Assembly: GCA_001298545.1 (NCBI GenBank)
Contig: LJCX01000021.1
Span: 1-64,000, forward strand
From: Actinobacteria bacterium OV320
GTDB taxonomy: Bacteria; Actinomycetota; Actinomycetes; Streptomycetales; Streptomycetaceae
Length of the DNA: 64,000 bases
Reading direction: 5' to 3'
Part shown: piece by piece, positions 1-8,814 of the stretch
How the letters are laid out: each line of letters opens with the position of its first letter
Position numbering within the stretch: position 1 is the first letter of the stretch
The notes under the pieces: model-generated
What the model saw: the letters and a program-made list of their open reading frames with translations, nothing else
What the model was told of the DNA's origin: nothing
Database searches by the model: none
Made by a program: the position numbers and the translations under genes

Positions 1-332
1 GCGATGTCGGCGGCGGTGACCAGCCCCGGGCCCTGCTTGCGCAGGTACATCACGACAGGCTCGTCCTGCTCGCTGCTCACCACCAGCTGCTTGATGTTGA
101 GGATCAGGTCGGTGACGTCCTCCTTGACGCCCGGCACGGTGGTGAACTCGTGCAGCACGCCGTCGATGCGGATGGACGTGACCGCCGCACCCGGGATCGA
201 GGACAGAAGCGTCCGGCGCAGGGAGTTTCCGAGGGTGTAACCGAAGCCCGGCTCCAGCGGCTCGATCACGAACCGGGAACGGAACTCGTCGACGACCTCT
301 TCGGTCAGGGACGGACGCTGAGCGATCAGCAC
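1..332 (-). CDS. rpoA: RNA polymerase alpha subunit, N-terminal part (runs off left edge)
   Basis: The reverse strand from a GTG at 332 reads [17 protein letters not shown] and continues through the segment [20 protein letters not shown], the classic start of the bacterial alpha subunit N-terminal domain, which dimerises and nucleates RNA polymerase assembly. About 110 codons are present; the rest, including the C-terminal DNA-binding domain, lies outside the window. A GGAGG lies about 9 bases before the GTG. In actinobacteria rpoA normally follows rpsM-rpsK in the ribosomal protein operon. Here the upstream side carries an unrelated, divergent AraC-type gene and no rpsK. So this is either a second rpoA copy or a rearranged locus. 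Family call is near certain; the context is odd. Confidence 0.93.
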   Translation of the reverse strand, partial: MLIAQRPSLTEEVVDEFRSRFVIEPLEPGFGYTLGNSLRRTLLSSIPGAAVTSIRIDGVLHEFTTVPGVKEDVTDLILNIKQLVVSSEQDEPVVMYLRKQGPGLVTAADI

Positions 333-626
333 GTGGTGTTGCCTCCAAGGGTTTGGCGCCCATCATGGACACCGTGGTCACCATGAAGGGTACGTGCGAT
401 ACGAGCGATACAGCCGCCGCGGAGGCCGACCCGCCCGACTTCGACCCGGCAAGGCTCCTTTCCTGCCGCCGCCCCCACGCCCGTTTCCGACGTGCCCGCG
501 TCCGGCTCGCGGGCGCGCGAGAGGGTCGGGCGGACCTGCGCGGGCACGGCTGGAGTCGCCGCCCGCCGAGGGAGGCTCGACGTCCGGGGCCCGGCCTCCG
601 GACGGGCCCCGGATAGACTCGTCCGC

Positions 627-1517
627 ATGGTCCGATCGTCCCGTGGTGAGGCGAGTCCCGGGATGTGGCGGCGCGAGGCGGGCACGGTGGTGCGCCGGGC
701 CCTGGAGCTCCCGGAGCGGGCGGCAGACGCCCCAGACCCTTTCGTCATCATCGCCGGGCTCCGGGTTCCCCGCGTTCCCACCGAGTGGGCGCCGCACTCG
801 CATCCCCGGCACGAGCTCGTCTGGGTACGGGGAGGAACACTGACCTCCCGGGTGGAGGACCGCGTCTTCACCGTGTCCCAGGGGCACGGGCTGTGGATGC
901 CCGCCGGAGTGGTGCACGGGGGCCGGGCGACGGCGGGTGCGGAGTTCCACGACGCGTTCTTCGCCCCCGAGCGCACGCCGTTCGCGTTCGCGTTCGCCGA
1001 GCCGACAGCGATCGCGATGACGCCGTTGCTCGAGTCGCTGCTCATCCATCTGTCCCGCACGGATCTCGACGCGGCGGCCAGGGCACGGGCGGAGTCGGTC
1101 GTGTTCGATGTGATCCAGCCCTCGCAACACCGGCTCGCGCTTCAGCTGCCCGGCGACGCCCGGATCGACGCGATCGCCGAAGCTCTGCTGGACGATCCGG
1201 CCGACTGCCGCTCGCTGGAGGAGTGGGCACGGTGGCTGGGGATCAGCGACCGCACGATCACCCGCGCGTTCCGCCTCGCGACCGGCCTGTCCTTCGCGCA
1301 GTGGCGGCAAGTACTGCGTGTGCACCGGGCGTTGACGCTGCTCTCCGAGGGCCTCGACGTCGCGACCGTCTCCGAGATGCTCGGCTACGCACAGCCCAGC
1401 TCCTTCATCGCCGCCTTCCGGCGGGTCATGGGAACCACGCCGGGCGCGTTCTTCGACGCGGCCGACGGCACGGCTCAGGGTGTCCGGAATCCCGTATCGG
1501 GTGTCCAGAACACCTGA
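627..1517 (+). CDS. AraC/XylS-family transcriptional regulator with N-terminal cupin
   Basis: This 296-residue protein has an N-terminal cupin-like sensor (about residues 30-110; HSHPRHELVWV and the later MPAGVVHGG are typical of the AraC ligand pocket). The C-terminal half carries two helix-turn-helix units (about 195-285), ending in the AraC signature SEMLGYAQPSSFIAAFRRVMG followed by TPGAF. ATG 627 was chosen because the upstream extension is low-complexity. It lies 165 bp before an iron-siderophore ABC operon on the same strand, so it probably controls that uptake system; AraC regulators that bind ferric siderophores are common beside such operons. The effector cannot be read from sequence. 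Confidence 0.85.
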   Translation: MVRSSRGEASPGMWRREAGTVVRRALELPERAADAPDPFVIIAGLRVPRVPTEWAPHSHPRHELVWVRGGTLTSRVEDRVFTVSQGHGLWMPAGVVHGGRATAGAEFHDAFFAPERTPFAFAFAEPTAIAMTPLLESLLIHLSRTDLDAAARARAESVVFDVIQPSQHRLALQLPGDARIDAIAEALLDDPADCRSLEEWARWLGISDRTITRAFRLATGLSFAQWRQVLRVHRALTLLSEGLDVATVSEMLGYAQPSSFIAAFRRVMGTTPGAFFDAADGTAQGVRNPVSGVQNT

Positions 1518-1554
1518 TTGTCGACAGGGCGACCGGAATATAGCCTTCTCGGAG

Positions 1555-1569
1555 TTAGGTAACCCTTAG
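1555..1569. promoter_or_regulatory. possible iron-box (DmdR/IdeR-like) site
   Basis: TTAGGTAACCCTTAG lies between the AraC gene and the siderophore ABC operon, in the only AT-richer stretch there. The reverse strand matches 9 of 11 positions of one half of the actinobacterial iron box (GGCTAACCTAA), but the other half is poor. Position fits iron repression of the operon; the match alone is weak. Confidence 0.35.
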
Positions 1570-1681
1570 TTGGTGCTCGCCGTGAACGGTGTTTTCCGTG
1601 GGCGGGTGCGTCCGCGGCCCGGCCGGTGAAGGCCGGGCGGAGGGTGCCGCTCCCTGCCCCTCCGACCGTCCGGATCCATCG

Positions 1682-2545
1682 ATGTTCACAGGCCTCTCCC
1701 GGCACGCGGACCGCTCCGCGGCCGACCCCGCCATGCCGGTCGGCGCCCTCAACGGGCACGACCTGGTGCTGCGGTACGGCGGCAGACCCGTCGTCCACGG
1801 CGTCTCGCTCGCCCTGGAACCCGGCCGTGCCACTGCCCTGGTGGGGCCGAACGGCAGCGGGAAGTCCACGCTGCTGCGCGCTCTCTCCCGACTGCACCGG
1901 GTGGACGGCGGCCGGGTGACGCTCGGCGCGCCCGACGGACCGTCCGAGCGTGACGCGGCCCTGCTCAGCGCCCGTCGGTTCGCCCGCGAGGTCACACTGT
2001 TCTCCCAGTCGAGGCCCGCGCCCCAGGGGCTGACGGTCGCTGAGGTCGTGGCGTTCGGACGCCATCCCCATCGGCGTGGCTTCGCCGGGCCGACCGCCGG
2101 GGACCGGACCGCCGTCGACCACGCCATGGGCGTCACCGGCGTACGGGACATGGCCGGCCGGCCGGTCGGGGAACTCTCCGGCGGGGAGATGCAGCGCGTC
2201 TGGCTCGCGGCCTGCCTGGCCCAGGACACCGGCGTGGTGCTGCTGGACGAACCGACCAACCACCTGGACCTGCGCTACCAGATCGAGACGCTCGACCTGG
2301 TGCGCGATCTCGTGGAGGAACACGGCATCGCCGTCGGCATCGTCCTGCACGACCTCGACCAGGCGTCCCGCGTCGCGGACACGCTGGTCCTGATGAGCTC
2401 GGGCCGCGTGCATGCGGTGGGCGCACCCGCCGACGTCCTCACCGCCGAGAACATCGGCGAGGTCTACGACATCCGCGTCGAGGTCGGCGCCGACCCCCGC
2501 ACGGGCCGTCTCCGTATCGACCCGATCGGGCGGCACTCCGCCTGA
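1682..2545 (+). CDS. iron-siderophore ABC transporter ATP-binding protein (FecE/FepC type)
   Basis: Cytoplasmic ATPase of 287 residues. Walker A is GPNGSGKST, the ABC signature is LSGGEMQRV, Walker B is VVLLDEPTN and the switch histidine lies in VLHDLDQA. The composition and size match FecE/FepC/FhuC ATPases that power ferric-siderophore import. ATG 1682 gives an N-terminal tail of about 17 residues; ATG 1733 (MPVGALNGHDL) is an alternative start just before the first strand. It is followed after 77 bp by the binding lipoprotein and then the permease, giving the order ATPase-SBP-permease. The ATPase itself looks intact although both partners are damaged. Confidence 0.9.
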   Translation: MFTGLSRHADRSAADPAMPVGALNGHDLVLRYGGRPVVHGVSLALEPGRATALVGPNGSGKSTLLRALSRLHRVDGGRVTLGAPDGPSERDAALLSARRFAREVTLFSQSRPAPQGLTVAEVVAFGRHPHRRGFAGPTAGDRTAVDHAMGVTGVRDMAGRPVGELSGGEMQRVWLAACLAQDTGVVLLDEPTNHLDLRYQIETLDLVRDLVEEHGIAVGIVLHDLDQASRVADTLVLMSSGRVHAVGAPADVLTAENIGEVYDIRVEVGADPRTGRLRIDPIGRHSA

Positions 2546-2622
2546 AGAGGCGCCCTGTGCCGCCCCGGCGGACAGCACGCACGAACGAACACCACGTACG
2601 AACAGCAAGAAAGAGGACCTTC

Positions 2623-3686
2623 ATGAACCGTGCCCATCGCCTTGCGGCGTCAGCCTCCGCGGGGCTCATCGTCCTCGCCGCATCGGCCTGCGGCACGACC
2701 GACGTCGACAAGGTCCGGGCCGGCAGCAGCACCGGCCCGTCGCCCGCGTCGAAGAGCTGTGCCGAGGACACCACGACCACCTCGACGAAGCCCGTCTCCT
2801 TCAAGGACGGCGTCGGCCGGCAGGTGAAGCTCGACAAGCCCGCCGAGCGGATCGCCGTCCTGGAATGGCAGCAGGTCGAGGACGCGCTCACCCTGTGCGT
2901 CACCCCCACCGCCGTCTCCGACGCGAAGGGATACCGCACCTGGGTCAGCGCGGAGACGCTGCCCGGCGGGGTGACGGACATCGGCACCCGTGAGGAGCCC
3001 GACCTCGACACCCTCTACGCGGCCGAGCCCGACCTCATCGTCGTGGAGGCGTTCGACGCGACGACGAGACCATCAAGAAGCTGGAGAAGAGAGGCGTCCC
3101 CGTGATGGCCACGCGGGGGGCGAACCCGGCCGACCAGATCGGGAACATGCGGGACGTGTTCAGCATGATCGGCAAGGCGACAGGGCGCACCGAGCGCGCC
3201 GACCAGGTGCTCGACGAGTTCGACCAGCACCTCGCGACGGCCAAGAAGCAGGTCACCGACGCCGATCTGCCGACGAAGGACTTCCTGTTCTTCGACGGAT
3301 GGCTCGAGGGAGGCAACCTCACCGTCCGCCCCTACAGCAAGGGCGCCCTGTTCACCGAGATAGGCGAAGAGCTCGGCATGAACCCCGCGTGGACCGACGA
3401 CGTCGACAAGGCCCACGGGGACGGAGGCGTCGACCCCGACTACGGCCTCGCGCAGACCGACGTCGAGGGACTCACCGCGGTGGGCAACGCCAACCTCTTC
3501 TACGCCAACGACGAAGGAGCCGGCGGCTACGTCGAGGCGCTGAAGAAGAACCCGATCTGGAAGACCATCCCGGCTGTGAAGGAAGGACGCGCGCACGCGT
3601 TCCCGGCACGGGTGTGGGGCGCCGGCGGTCCGCGGTCCTGCGAGCAGGCGATCGACGCGTACGTCGACGTACTCGACAAGAAGTGA
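2623..3686 (+). pseudogene. siderophore-binding lipoprotein (FecB/FepB type), frameshifted
   Basis: ATG 2623 begins a lipoprotein signal peptide with lipobox ASAC (Cys near residue 25). A periplasmic-binding fold follows: GRQVKLDKPAERIAVL, then DLDTLYAAEPDLIVVEAFDA. That frame breaks near 3056-3068 and stops at 3105. The rest of the domain (DETIKKLEKRGVPVMATRG onward, then GNMRDVFSMIGKATGR and the C-terminal lobe) continues in another frame to 3686, as if one base were lost within the repetitive gcgacgacgag. The family captures ferric siderophores for the FecCD permease. Either the gene is dead or a sequencing error sits in the GC-rich repeat. The two pieces together have the normal length of about 354 codons. 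Confidence 0.8.
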
Positions 3687-5020
3687 ACACACCGCGGATA
3701 TCGACACCCGGAGGGGGATCGCTGCCGCGCGCCGAGCACGGCGGCGGCCCCACCGGAGCGGCCGTCCTGGCACTCCTCGTCATCGTGACCGTCCTGGTCG
3801 GCATGTGGCACCTGACGCAGGGGACGTCGGGCGTCGGCGTCGGCGACCTGGTGCGCCATCTCGCCGGGGAGCGGGAGAACACCGGTGGGCCGCCGGTCGG
3901 CGAGATCCTCACCGGCTCGCGCCTGCCACGCCTGCTCGCGGGCGTGGCGGTGGGCTTCGCCCTCGGCTCCGCCGGCGCGCTGCTCCAGTCCGTCACGCAC
4001 AACGCGCTCGCTTCCCCCGACACCCTCGCGGTCACGGCCGGGGCCTACTTCACGCTCACGCTCGTCGCGGCCTTCGGCCTCGCCGTCCCGCTGTGGGCGT
4101 CGGGCGCCGTCGCCTTCGCCGGCGGCCTGGTCGCGGCGGCGCTCGTGCTGCTCCTCGCGGGCCGGGCCGCGGGCACCACGGGCACCCGTCTCATCCTCGC
4201 CGGATCGGCGACGGCGATGGCCCTGGACGCGGCGACCGGGATGCTTCTCATCCTGTTCGACCAGAACACGACCGGGCTCTTCGCCTGGGGGAGCGGTTCG
4301 CTCGCGCAGCTGAACATCGACGCGTCGGTCCGCGCCGTTCCCCTGGTGACCGTGGTGCTGTGCGTCGCCCTGGCGCTGTCCCGGCGGCTGGACGTGATGA
4401 ACCTCGGCGACGACGCCGCGTCCACCCTCGGCGTGCCGATCCGGACCACCCGCGTGACCGCCGTGCTCTGCGCGGTGCTCCTGACCAGCACGGCGGTGAC
4501 CCTCGCGGGCCCGATCTCCTTCGTCGGCCTCGGCGCTCCCGTCCTGGCCCGCCTGATCGCGGGGCGGGTCCGGGCGCTGCGTCGGCACCTCCTGCTGGTC
4601 CCCGCGGCCGGGCTGCTCGGCGCGCTGCTCATCCTGCTCGCGGACGCGTCGCTGCGCGCGATCCAGGGCGCGGACGGGGCCGCCTCCATTCCCACCGGCG
4701 TGCCGACCGCGCTGCTCGGCTCCGTCGTGATCGTGGTTCTCGCCCTCCGCCTCCGCGACACGGGCGGGCTCCGGCAACCACCGCACGCGCGGGTCGCCGT
4801 ACGGTCGCGCCGCGGGTTCCTCCTCGTCGTGCTCGGCTCGGTGGCACTCCTGGCCGGGGCGGTCCTCGCGGCGGTCCTGGCGGGGAGCCTCTGGTTGCGC
4901 ACGGGGGACATCGCGTTGTGGGCCCAGGGCATCGCCCCGGACCTGATCGGCCAGGCTCTCGACGACCGGGTCCCGCGCGTGATCGCCGCGGTCCTCGCCG
5001 GCGCGGCCAGGAGCGCCGCC
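3683..5020 (+). pseudogene. FecCD-type iron-siderophore permease, truncated in its second half and open into the next gene
   Basis: A GTG at 3683 overlaps the binding-protein stop (GTGA). The first FecCD domain is complete: a first helix, then LPRLLAGVAVGFALGSAGALLQ, many membrane helices and TLAGPISFVGLGAPVLAR. A second copy starts after RSRRGFLLVVLGSVALLAG, as in two-domain FhuB-like permeases, but ends after only about 80 residues at RVPRVIAAVLAGAA, where the next helix should begin. The reading frame then runs straight into the C39-like gene that starts at 5021. A two-domain permease of this type has about 650-700 residues; about 446 are left here. It is probably non-functional unless a half-permease or fusion works. 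Confidence 0.75.
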
Positions 5021-6196
5021 ATGCCGCCTCACCAGGAAACGCCGACGCCCGCGAAGAGCATCGTCGTCCCGTTCGACGCCGGCACGTCGCCGACCTCGCT
5101 GAAGCCGCTCCGGCAGCACGAGGTGCCGGAGCGCTGGCACACGGTCGACCGCTCCGCTCACGCCCCCCACATCGTGGCCGTCGACGGCGAGGACGGCGAG
5201 GAGTGGGCCGCTGCCGCGCTCGTGACGGCACGCCCGCGCACGGCCTATCTGAAGATCGTGGACGTCGTCGGGGACGCGCAGGCGGCCGTCGCGGCCGTCG
5301 TCGCCCACGCCCGCGCCAGGGAGCTCGCGCAGGTCAAGTGGGAAGGATGGACGGCAAGTCCCGAGGCCGCCGCCGCCGCGGGCTTCGCCCCCTTGCGTCC
5401 GCCGCTCACCCAGTCGCAGGACGCGACCGGGCCGGCGGCCGGTTACGTCCGCTGGCTGCGCGACGGCGTGGTGACCGAACCCCCGTACTACGGCCAGACC
5501 ACGCACTTCACCTGCGGCGCCGTCACCGCCTTGGTCGCGCAGGCGAACGCGGGGACGCTGTCGCGGGAGGCGCTGGACCGCCGGGCGGAGCTGACGCTGT
5601 GGCGCGACGCGACCAACTTCCCCGCGTGCGAGCCCGTCGGACTGGGCGTCGCCGTGCGCCGGGCGTGGCCGTCGTCCCCCGTCGTGGTCCACCTCGACAC
5701 CGACCGGCCCGTCCTGCTCGACCACCACCCGCAGAACGAACAGGAGTGGCGCGCCCTGCTCCAGCGCGAGTCGCGGACGGACGCCGGACGGATCGGCGTC
5801 CCGATCGACCCCCGCCACCTCACCATGGACGCGATCCGGGACGCGATCGGCCGACGGGAACAGGTGCTGCTCCTGGTCTCACTCGACGCGATGCAGGGGT
5901 TCGATGTGCCGCACTGGGTGCTCTGCCACGGCGTCGTACCCGGCGCCGTCGTGATCGAGGACCCGTGGGCCAACGCGGCAACGGGGGACACCTGGGTCGA
6001 CGCCCATCTGCTGCCCGTCCCCGACCCGTCGCTCGACACGATGTCGATCCACTCCCCAGAGGGCTTCCGCGGCGCCGTGACCATCGGGCGACGGCGGCTG
6101 CCGATCCGTCCGCAGCGGCACAGCACGACCGCGTCCCGCGTTGCTGGTTTTCGACCCGTGACCGGGGCACGGGGCGCCGGCCCTGTCTCCTCCTGA
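5021..6196 (+). CDS. peptidase C39-like protein of the siderophore operon
   Basis: From ATG 5021 the protein has 391 residues, with AGGAG seven bases upstream, so it can be translated independently although it is also in frame with the truncated permease. The N-terminal half has no recognised motif. The C-terminal half shows papain-like C39 features: Gln and Cys in YYGQTTHFTCGA, a His in VPHWVLCHG and an Asp in VVIEDPWA. Proteins of this kind occur beside actinobacterial iron transporters; their substrate is not known to me. The last 25 or so residues are low complexity and may be read-through past an older end. Function is inference only. Confidence 0.65.
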   Translation: MPPHQETPTPAKSIVVPFDAGTSPTSLKPLRQHEVPERWHTVDRSAHAPHIVAVDGEDGEEWAAAALVTARPRTAYLKIVDVVGDAQAAVAAVVAHARARELAQVKWEGWTASPEAAAAAGFAPLRPPLTQSQDATGPAAGYVRWLRDGVVTEPPYYGQTTHFTCGAVTALVAQANAGTLSREALDRRAELTLWRDATNFPACEPVGLGVAVRRAWPSSPVVVHLDTDRPVLLDHHPQNEQEWRALLQRESRTDAGRIGVPIDPRHLTMDAIRDAIGRREQVLLLVSLDAMQGFDVPHWVLCHGVVPGAVVIEDPWANAATGDTWVDAHLLPVPDPSLDTMSIHSPEGFRGAVTIGRRRLPIRPQRHSTTASRVAGFRPVTGARGAGPVSS

Positions 6197-6553
6197 GCGG
6201 CCCTGAGGACGGTGTGCGGACGACCCCGAGCACCGTTGAGCAGGAAGTCGGAACTACGACCTGCCCACCGAAATGAATCCAGCGGGCCACTGGCGGCGTG
6301 AGCAGCTGGTGTGACCGTTTCGACGCGTTGTTCGGCGTCACCGAATTCACCCGAGTCCCACATCGATGGCTCGCGCCTCACGGAGACGGAAGGCGGAAGC
6401 GGGTTGGGCCCGCGCACCGAAGGCCCGTGAGCGGTCGGTGCGTCCGGAGCCGGACGGGTTTCCTTCCCCCAGGGGTATCGCGGCCGCCCGCGGCGGGGTC
6501 CAATGGTAAAGGGCAGGCCCTTTCGCGCCCTCACCGGTCAGAAGAGGCACGCA
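6197..6553. other. 357-bp intergenic region with no supported gene
   Basis: Both strands were read for small genes and transposase remnants. A reverse-strand frame (from about 6350) codes for PPVARWIHFGGQVVVPTS but has no recognisable family. The last 60 bases should hold the promoter of the NfeD gene. Confidence 0.5.
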
Positions 6554-6985
6554 ATGGATCCATGGCTGATCTGGTTGATCATCGCAGCCGTGTTGGCTGC
6601 GGCGGAGATCTTCACCCTGACCGCTGCGCTCGGAATGCTGAGCGTGGCCGCATTGGTCACGGCGGGTTCCGCCGCATTCGGGCTGCCACTGCCCTGGCAA
6701 TTCCTGGTGTTCACCGTCGTCGCCACGGTCACCGTGCTGTTCGTGCGCCCCATCGCGCTGCGCCACGTCCTCCAGCCCCAAACGGAGAGGTTCGGCGTGG
6801 ACGCGCTGATCGGCAAGGGTGCCTATGTCGTCTCCGAGGTGACGGGCCTGGGCGGCAGGGTCCGCATCGACGGTGAGGAGTGGACGGCCCGCGCCTATGA
6901 CGAGACGCTGGTGATTCCTCCTGGAAAGACCGTCGATGTCATGGAGATCAGCGGCGCCACCGCGATTGTCTACCCCCGGGACTGA
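6554..6985 (+). CDS. NfeD-family membrane protein
   Basis: The 143-residue protein has three hydrophobic helices near the N-terminus (WLIWLIIAAVLAAAEIFTL, then two more up to residue 75) and a small C-terminal OB-fold (about 85-140: LIGKGAYVVSEVTGLGGRVRIDG, then EEWTARAYDE). This is the NfeD architecture. ATG 6554 is preferred over the upstream 6503 because it starts directly at the first helix and has AGAAGAGG upstream. It is four bases from the SPFH gene, and NfeD proteins normally pair with stomatin-like partners in membrane microdomains and membrane quality control. Confidence 0.88.
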   Translation: MDPWLIWLIIAAVLAAAEIFTLTAALGMLSVAALVTAGSAAFGLPLPWQFLVFTVVATVTVLFVRPIALRHVLQPQTERFGVDALIGKGAYVVSEVTGLGGRVRIDGEEWTARAYDETLVIPPGKTVDVMEISGATAIVYPRD

Positions 6986-6989
6986 AGCC

Positions 6990-8048
6990 ATGGAAACCTC
7001 GGCGTTCCTGATTGCCGGCCTGCTCGTCGCGCTGATCGTGGTTTTCACCGTGGTGCGGGCGGTCCGTATCGTGCCCCAGGCACGCGCTCGCAACGTCGAG
7101 CGGCTCGGCCGCTACCACCGGACCCTCACTCCCGGTCTCAGCCTCGTGATCCCTTACATCGACCGCGTTCATCCGGTGATCGATCTGCGCGAGCAGGTCG
7201 TTTCCTTCAAACCGCAACCGGTCATCACCGAGGACAATCTTGTCGTCGAGATCGACACCGTTCTGTATTTCCAGGTCACGGACCCGCGAGCGGCTTTCTA
7301 CGAGATCGCGAATTTCCTTCAGGCGGTCGAGCAGCTCACCGTCACCACCCTGCGCAACGTCGTGGGATCGATGGACCTGGAAAAGACGCTCACCTCGCGG
7401 GACACCATCAACAGCCAGCTGCGTGGCGTGTTGGACGAGGCCACCGGAAAGTGGGGGCTGAGGGTCAACCGGGTGGAGATCAAGGCCATCGACCCTCCGC
7501 AGTCCATCAAGGACGCGATGCAGAAGCAGATGCGGGCCGAGCGCGACAAGCGCGCTGCGATTCTCGGGGCCGAGGGGCAGCGCCAGTCGCAGATCCTCAC
7601 CGCCGAAGGCGACAAACAGGCGGCCGTCCTGCGCGCGGAGGGTAACCGTACCGCCGCGATCCTCCAGGCCGAGGGCCAGTCCCGGGCCATCGACGAGGTG
7701 TTCCAGGCCGTGCATCGCAACGACCCCGACCCCAAGCTGCTGGCCTATCAGTACCTTCAGACGCTGCCCCAGCTCGCGCAGGGCTCGGGCAACAATTTCT
7801 GGGTGATCCCCAGCGAGATCACCTCCGCGCTCCAGAGCATGTCCCGCGCCTTCACCGAGGTCCTGCCCCAGTCGCCGGCCACCCGGGAGAAGCCCTCGGA
7901 CGACATGGTCGCCCAGGCAGCCAGCGACAAGGCTCAGGCCGAAGAGGCCGCCGCCGCGGCGCTCGCCGACGCGGCCGAGGCCGAGGGTGTCCACCACCCC
8001 GATGCCGACCCGTCTCACCCCTCCCACCCGTCCCACCCGTCTCGCTGA
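6990..8048 (+). CDS. SPFH/Band 7 stomatin-like protein
   Basis: Starts with one membrane anchor (FLIAGLLVALIVVFTVV), then the Band 7 domain (about residues 30-200, including GLSLVIPYIDRVHPVIDLRE and VEIDTVLYFQVTDPRAAFYE). An alanine- and glutamate-rich coiled coil rich in AEGDKQAA and AEGQ repeats follows (about 190-240). The tail ends in His-Pro-Ser repeats. Length 352 matches stomatin/QmcA proteins, which form oligomeric scaffolds at the membrane. It forms a tight two-gene operon with NfeD. Confidence 0.9.
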   Translation: METSAFLIAGLLVALIVVFTVVRAVRIVPQARARNVERLGRYHRTLTPGLSLVIPYIDRVHPVIDLREQVVSFKPQPVITEDNLVVEIDTVLYFQVTDPRAAFYEIANFLQAVEQLTVTTLRNVVGSMDLEKTLTSRDTINSQLRGVLDEATGKWGLRVNRVEIKAIDPPQSIKDAMQKQMRAERDKRAAILGAEGQRQSQILTAEGDKQAAVLRAEGNRTAAILQAEGQSRAIDEVFQAVHRNDPDPKLLAYQYLQTLPQLAQGSGNNFWVIPSEITSALQSMSRAFTEVLPQSPATREKPSDDMVAQAASDKAQAEEAAAAALADAAEAEGVHHPDADPSHPSHPSHPSR

Positions 8049-8164
8049 CGGCGCCTGCGGCGGACAGCGCGTCTGCCGGCGCGACGCGGGGCCGTCGTCG
8101 TCGAAGTCCTCACGCCCCCGGGCAAGGGTGCCTGACCGGCCCCGAATGCGCGGGCCGAGGGCCC

Positions 8165-8239
8165 TTACGCCCTGAAGGGGGTCTCCCGGCGCGCTTCTAC
8201 GACCTCGCTGGTCATCACCTCGCCGACGATGCGGGTCAT
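8165..8239 (-). pseudogene. 5' stub of a CBS-domain gene
   Basis: Reverse strand from ATG 8239, with a perfect AAGGAG eight bases before it, reads MTRIVGEVMTSEVVEARRETPFRA and stops (TAA). The first 24 residues match the start of a CBS-domain protein (V-x-x-VMT-x-x-VV, then TPF) and then end where the first CBS fold should continue. The ribosome site and start are intact, so this looks like a deletion product rather than chance. CBS-domain genes belong to the same low-oxygen regulons as the neighbouring genes. Confidence 0.6.
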
Positions 8240-8814
8240 CACGCCACTCCTTGCCTCGACCGTCCGCGAGAGAAGCGCGGCGGATGGTGTGGTGCCGGGA
8301 CGCCCACGGTCCGGGAGCCCTGTCCCGTGCGGTAGGTCGTCCGTGATCGTGATCGCACGGGGGCCGGAGCGCACGGGCTGTGTCGGCCGTCGGCCGTCGA
8401 TGTCCCTACGGACCGTCCCGGGGAACCGGCCCCCGATACGAATTCAGCGTCCGGCACGACGAGCCGTCGGGGCAGGGGCCAACCGTCCCGAAGCCGGGAC
8501 CGAACGCCCCGACTCCAGGAATCCGGCCCTGTCACCTGCGGACTCCACCCCTTCGGGATGCGCGCGATCGGGTGCAGGGGGCACAGGGCGCGCAGGAGGG
8601 GAACCGTCGGCGATCTCCCGCAGCCGACGGGTGGTCCGAGGAACGCGGCGAGGGCCTTGTTCGACACCGGAGTTGGACGGTCCGCAGCAGTAGGGCCGAC
8701 CGGCCCTGGTCCTTCGGCCCTGGAACGCGCACGATCTACGGTAGGCGAGGACCGGGGCACGCGGTGGGCGTGTTCCGGCGCGGGTACGAGACGGCGCAGA
8801 ACGAGGAGCATCCG
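8240..8814. other. 575-bp intergenic region upstream of the response regulator
   Basis: No supported gene on either strand; open frames here have no family resemblance. It holds the palindromic site at 8692-8705 and must carry the regulator's promoter and a 5' untranslated region. Confidence 0.5.
8692..8705. promoter_or_regulatory. putative dormancy-regulator box
   Basis: GGGCCGACCGGCCC is a perfect palindrome about 110 bp upstream of the response regulator. With its next base (T) it is identical to the site upstream of the island's histidine kinase at 26794. Outer bases and spacing match the 14-bp core of the mycobacterial DosR box (GGGACTWWAGTCCC). Confidence 0.55.

Noticed and set aside
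1846..1860. GGGCCGAACGGCAGC as another regulator box
   Set aside because: It lies inside the Walker A codons of the ABC ATPase and its right arm does not match.
3527..5818. 763-codon open frame on the minus strand
   Set aside because: Antisense to the permease and peptidase genes with low-complexity composition.
6197..6553. Possible insertion-sequence remnant
   Set aside because: No terminal inverted repeats, target duplication or transposase motif could be recognised.
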